Part shown: positions 59,801-64,000 of the stretch, in pieces
Layout of the letters: each line of letters begins with the position of its first letter
How positions within the stretch are numbered: the first letter of the stretch is position 1
DNA from: Nereocystis luetkeana
Taxonomy: Eukaryota; Sar; Phaeophyceae; Laminariales; Laminariaceae
DNA length: 64,000 nucleotides
NCBI GenBank assembly: GCA_031213475.1
Contig: JARUPZ010000024.1
Span: 1,302,001 to 1,366,000 of the forward strand
Reading direction: 5' to 3'
Translations under genes and position numbers: made by a program
The notes under the pieces: model-generated
Told to the model about the DNA's origin: nothing
The model's input: only the letters and a program-made list of their open reading frames with translations
Databases searched by the model: none

Positions 59801-61212
59801 CATTCTTACGTCGTAGTTGCTCATATGAACGGCAGAAGACGACGGTCAAGACCGGCTAAAAAACATATGTATTGCGCCGACGGTTGTATCAAACCAATTA
59901 TCTGTTTCGAGTGCATCTACGAACACCACAACGGGTATTGCGGGGAGGGTTTGCCCAAAGCTACCTGACCGCAACTTCTAGAACCAGCGCTTGCTTCCGG
60001 GGCTCTGGCGTCTGCTGTCGGAACAAGGGATCGTGCAGAAAGTTCTTGGTGATGCGATCGAACCCGGGCACCGCCTGTTCCGTCATTCCGAGCTGCACGA
60101 TCTGACGAGTTCAAGCCATTGGCACAGCGAAGTGTACCTTGGCGGTGACCCTACCTGAAAAGCGCAAACAATACAGAGTGTTTCATATGCAAAGGTCAAC
60201 ATGATTCGTTTCCAGGGGATAGACAACATGTCGGTTCTCCCATCTTGGGGAACATCTAGACATAATGCAAAGCGAATGTCGTTGTTGTCGTTGAATTGTA
60301 TGTCGGAGGCATGTTACTTGAAATTGTGAGGCGTCGTGAACATGCCGTTCCGGGGAGTTTCGGCCCCGGTTTTCGTCGTGGCTCGGCCCCGATTTTCGTT
60401 GTGGGTTGGGGTGGGGGGCATACAGGAGGACGCCGGTTTCTGGCACCGCTTCGGTTTGCACCTGTCGCGGCGCGAGTGCGGAATGTCGTAGACAGCGTAA
60501 TCCCGCACTATATAGCTGTGAAATATAGGGGCTGGGTTGTCGGGCGCGAGCCGTCGCCCGTTCACTGCTGTGTTGCCGCTCGCTCGGTGGTTCGGTCGCT
60601 CTTTTCCGAAGTAGTCCAAAACGCCCGACAAACCACACACAACAGCAGTACACGTCGTACACGCAGGTGTCCCATTTCGTCGAACAAGCAATAGTATGCG
60701 GATGTTGTTCACAGGAGGCATGTACTGTACCACGTATCTATCACCGGTATATCATACCTGGAACATATTTTACCTTGCATTTTTCGTATTACATCCGCAT
60801 GCAGGCCTGACGGCAAGGCGCCGTCCTATGACCCTACCCACCACGTCTAGTGATATCTATGTCCTCCCTGTAATATAGCTAGGCAGAAAACGACAACACA
60901 ACAAAAACTATACATTTTATACATCTATCTATGTACACCGTCTTCAGTACGTATACAACCATAAACGCTCACCCTCTTCCAGCGGGCTTTTAACCCCTTT
61001 AGAACCGCAGTCCCGTTTTGGGGGCAAACTACTTGAAATTTGAGTGGTTTGTCCCCAAAACGGGACTGCGGTTCTAAAGGGGTTAAATCCACGCATTTTA
61101 ATTTGACCTCTTTCTTGCGTCGGGACTCCACACGCCACTGGCGCTCGACCTCCGAAATCATCGTTGAGAAGAAGAAAAACCGGTCGTAGGTTGCGCGTTT
61201 CGCATGCGCCTC
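53857..61212 (-). CDS. Large multi-exon gene of unknown function, possibly decaying
   Basis: Exons in order with phases that join: 61212-60973, 60101-59965, 59614-59486, 58693-58513, about 58300-57998, 57496-57296, 56852-56588, 56462-56442 (7 codons), 56335-56018, 55702-55535, 55175-55113, 54599-54373. More at about 54356-54170 and 53925-53857. Start and stop exons were not found. Segments include LTRQ-like helical regions, an acidic run, CAVCGAPETARHTCVLCKAH (two CxxC pairs formed across a splice junction, zinc-finger-like), and a long hydrophilic part with VEEAWEAAWREEKFA. No family was recognised. Oddities: an in-frame TAA at 58,606-58,608, an apparent frameshift in the acidic run near 58,060, unresolved frames at about 54,370, and a MITE inside the first listed exon. 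Introns of 65-1,200 bp carry repeat F and tandem repeats. Confidence 0.55.
57052..57140 (+). repeat. 46 bp tandem duplication in an intron
   Basis: TACAACGCAGCGGTTACACC-GTCCAGGGCGTGTATACCC occurs twice with three differences. Confidence 0.85.
58770..58990 (-). repeat. Repeat F, minus-strand copy
   Basis: Read on the minus strand it runs from GCCTCTTGGTCGGATGC through GCGCTTGGTGCAAGCAATG to GGCCATGCATGAGATCCAGG and a C-rich end. It lies between exons of the minus-strand gene, in the same orientation as that gene. Confidence 0.7.
60994..61082. mobile_element. MITE family B, copy inside an exon
   Basis: An 89 bp palindrome with ends CCCCTTTAGAACCGCAGTCC and GGACTGCGGTTCTAAAGGGG, bounded by exact TTAA duplications (60,990-60,993 and 61,083-61,086). 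Element plus one duplication is 93 bp, so the reading frame of the exon 61212-60973 is kept and no stop is introduced. Confidence 0.9.
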
Positions 61213-61394
61213 CTGTACAACGTTGCATGATGTGGAGCGCCAAAGCAAAGCAAACAAAACAACGCGATACACCGTATGTATCAGCCACCTCCTACGGTAT
61301 ACTACAGTATACACTCGTTGTACGAAGCAGAAAGGGGTATCGTGTCCCAGCTTACGGCCAGTGCCATGACACCTCTACTGTAAACAGCGTGTGT

Positions 61395-61500
61395 TGTTTG
61401 TTGTTGTTGTTGTTGTTGTTGTTCTCACATTAACTCACAATTCAATGCAGTCCGTGGTCGCAGGACAGGCTCCAATAACTCTGGAGTGGAAGAAATACCT
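61395..61500 (+). repeat. (TTG)n-CTCACATTAACTC repeat, copy 3
   Basis: A TTG run of about 30 bp, then CTCACATTAACTCACAATTC and GTCCGTGGTCGCAGGACAGG, as at 1.66 and 37.6 kb. Confidence 0.7.
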
Positions 61501-61975
61501 CAAGTAAAAACAGAGGCAAAAACAAAAAACAAGCATACGCACTGTGTGTACTGCACCCCAACAGTCCCATCACTCCATTCTCCGCCCTCGGTGCTTTTTC
61601 TGTGAGATGGCGCCGTCCGCTGGGCGAAGCGCCTTGCACACGAGTACACATAATAAAAACATACATACAGACAACAACTCGTGCGAGATGTAGTCTGTCC
61701 CATCGTTACTTTTCCATACCTTGGATAACGTAACACTTGACGTTTTTATGTTAGTGTCAGGCGCCAGGAAGAAAAAAAAAGTGATATTACGTTACAACGT
61801 AAACTGCTTTCTGGGGTTTGTGAAAACATCGCGGTAGTGTGTTGAAAAATTGGCGGGTGGTCGCGCAACATTGTGCTTGTTAGAGTGCTATCTCGATCCC
61901 ATATTGGCCGCTGTATATGTTTGTGTCACTGTTACGGTAGGCAGCCTATAGCGAGTAACACTACGTTATTAATAA

Positions 61976-62210
61976 TGTGTTGGCGGAATTCCTAGTGGCT
62001 GTCGGAACACACCTTGAAGGGACAGCGTACATGGTCAATTAAACGTCGACATTATTCCACCGTGTTGTGTGTCAGCAGAATTCTTACTTGCTGCCGTAAC
62101 ACAGTTTAGACGGACAACGTGCAAGGCTAAATAAACGCTTGCATAGCACTATGAGAGTGTGTTAGCGGCATCTTTAGTGGCTACGTATCGTAATACACGT
62201 TAGAGAGATA
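61976..62210 (+). repeat. Three diverged tandem units of about 90 bp
   Basis: Units at about 61,976, 62,068 and 62,157 share GTGTTRGCGGMAT(TC)-CTAGTGGCTG-GTAACACA and a following AAATAAACG. No coding frame. Confidence 0.65.
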
Positions 62211-62307
62211 AACCTTATAATATGTATGGCCAATATGTTTTAACATTATGATACCGTATCAGCCGAAGCAGCAGTCTGTATCGAGAGACGAACGCTAGGG
62301 TGTTAAC

Positions 62308-63016
62308 TAGGGCTGTGAGTTGGCTGACTAATAGTTGCCAGCTACTTATTAGTTGGCGAGGTAATATAGTTAGTTGCGGCGGTGCCAACGATCCAGCTAT
62401 TTTTCTCATTTTGGTTTCCTTGATCGTATTGAGGCTTGTTTGGTACGGGGTACGCATTTCCCGGCGACTCCATGAAGCACTACCACGCTGCGAGCACACA
62501 GAGAGGTCTTCTGCAACTCATTGCGTATCAAGCCGTCGCTACCGACTGTGCCGGTGCCGATGGTGGCAGGGCCGAAGGTGCCGGCAGCGCTGAGCCTGAC
62601 CTTTTTCATATTTTTGTGTTATGTTATTGGTGATGTGCTACTGCTGCGTGCCGCACGAATATTTACGTAATTAATTGTCGTCACGACAAAATGTATCACC
62701 AGTATAAGAGAGACTCCCAAACGGGCACGGCATGTCCATGTTTCTGGCGCATCCCTATAAAGTCTGATAAACTAAGACGAAACAAATTCCCTGTGTCGCG
62801 ATCAAAACCAGAGATAGCCGAGCCGATTACTCATATACTTTTCGAGTGGAAAATGAGGCCAAATCGCCTTTTTTTTGTCGCCTTCAGCGGGATCCTCCGG
62901 AGGCGCCTCCGGCGGGCCCTCCGGGGGCGCTGACTTTAGTCGACTAGTTGGCTGGCTTCGCCAGCCAACTAAGCCAACTACTAACTAGGCGGGAACTAAT
63001 CCAACTCACAGCCCTA
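62308..63016. mobile_element. Non-autonomous hAT-like element with 8 bp target duplication
   Basis: Terminal inverted repeats TAGGGCTGTGAGTTGG and CCAACTCACAGCCCTA are perfect. Both ends are flanked by the identical octamer GTGTTAAC (62,300-62,307 and 63,017-63,024). An 8 bp duplication and TAGGG-type ends are typical of hAT. Subterminal AGTTGG/CCAACT repeats occur at both ends. The 709 bp interior has no transposase domain, so it would need an enzyme supplied in trans. A GC-rich palindromic patch (GGAGGCGCCTCCGGCGG) lies near 62,900. Confidence 0.92.
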
Positions 63017-63171
63017 GTGTTAACGCAAGTCTTGCTACTATAGCATACCTGGTACGTCGAACGGATAACGCATATCATCGATAAAGCACTAGCAATACGC
63101 CAATTCAATGTGTTACCTGTTAGATCGTACCTGGTATGCAATTCATTCAGTAGTACAATAATTCATTCTTT

Positions 63172-63602
63172 TCGGAGAGCTTTTTGTCCAGATTTTCGAC
63201 ATTTTTTTCGCGAAATTTTTCAATCTTCCATGTTTTCCTGTTTTTTTCTCCAAATATATATTCGAATGTTAACGAACTTGATATTTTTGGTTCTTCTGGA
63301 GAATTTCACGAGTAGTGACAGAACGCCTCCGTATATTGATACATATCTCCAATTATTTCCAAACTTTGGAAATTATTATGGAAAAAACGCTCTCCGATAA
63401 GAATGAACCTTTTAGGGTCACTCTTATTATCGAAGAGCTTTTGTTCCAAATTTTCGACATTAGTTTCGCGCAATTTTTCAATTTTCCATATTTTCCTGTT
63501 TTTTTCCCCCAAATAAATATTGAAATGTTAACGAACTTGATATTCAATTATTTCCAAACTTTGGAAATTATGGAAAAGACGCTCTCCGGTAAGAATGGAC
63601 CT
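63172..63602 (+). repeat. Interleaved direct repeats, about 256 bp and 190 bp apart
   Basis: 63,172-63,285 (GAGAGCTTTTTGTCCAGATTTTCGACAT ... AATGTTAACGAACTTGATAT) recurs at about 63,430-63,543. 63,350-63,412 (CAATTATTTCCAAACTTTGG ... CGCTCTCCGATAAGAATG) recurs at about 63,543-63,600. So the unit order is A-B-A'-B', a diverged tandem duplication. Confidence 0.75.
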
Positions 63603-64000
63603 TAGCGAATAACGCCCGTCCCCAATCCAACTTCAACAACATGTTACTGCTGTGTTAGCTCGTACGTGCGAATATGCAGCTTGAGGTATAGATGGATAAC
63701 GTACTGGTGCTATAGATAGATAACATACTGACGGGGATTCCTTTTTGAAACGTTTCATTCCGGGACACTTACTTCCTGAATATCCCCTGTTTTAGGGATT
63801 CATAAATATGGCGGCGTATTTTATCAGGGATGCCATGTTATCCTTCTCTCCCGGGAATATTTTTGTAGATGTTCCCTACTCGGATCTCGGCAAAATTAGA
63901 CAGCAATACGATACTCCGCGACGCCACTTAAGGGCATTTCTAACGACACATATATGGCAAATTTCTCGCCAAAACAGCAAGTTTATGGAAATATGGACTT

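Noticed and set aside
60090-60150. In-frame TGA in the second exon of the minus-strand gene
   Set aside because: An acceptor CTCGTCAG just after the TGA starts the exon in phase 0, so the stop is intronic.

Overview
The window looks like nuclear DNA of a eukaryote with a large, repeat-rich genome. Short coding exons with GT-AG borders in matching codon phases are separated by introns of 0.2-4.8 kb, and most of the rest is mobile-element debris and simple repeats. No bacterial operon, CRISPR array, rRNA or convincing functional tRNA was seen. The clearest gene is a secreted AA15-like copper monooxygenase with fungal-type CBM1 modules. Together with Ty1/copia-type remnants this would suit a stramenopile alga (brown alga or relative), but the organism is an inference.

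Layout. 285-12,676 (+): the monooxygenase gene, at least eight exons, with introns full of tandem repeats and a dispersed family that ends in poly-C. 12.7-19.9 kb: mostly intergenic, with a 0.2 kb tandem duplication. 19,935-22,731 (+): a secreted-looking gene of unknown function with four phase-consistent exons. It faces minus-strand exons of a second unknown gene that stops at 23,231. Two exons of a third lie at 25,166-26,110. 28.8-38 kb: SINEs, MITEs, a cluster of TCCCATGGGA palindromes and a long CTG tract. 38.1-42.0 kb: a 3.9 kb unit with about 590 bp inverted arms around a frameshifted LINE-type reverse transcriptase. 42,979-47,278: an LTR retrotransposon on the minus strand, with TG...CA LTRs, a polypurine tract, a Gln-rich gag with zinc knuckles and a degenerate copia RNase H; it sits in a poly-G tract. 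47.6-53.5 kb: repeats, SINEs, MITEs and a foldback element. 53,857-61,212 (-): a large gene of unknown function with at least 13 exons, containing a Cys-rich CxxC segment, and showing one in-frame TAA and a probable frameshift. 62,308-63,016: a non-autonomous hAT element with a perfect 8 bp target duplication.

The mobile elements leave readable histories. A piggyBac-like MITE lies at a TTAA inside one copy of a second MITE, itself inside another copy. Another copy of the same piggyBac-like MITE sits inside an exon of the minus-strand gene, where it adds exactly 31 codons and keeps the frame open. No cellular pathway is shared by the genes. The monooxygenase would act outside the cell on a beta-linked polysaccharide such as chitin or cellulose.
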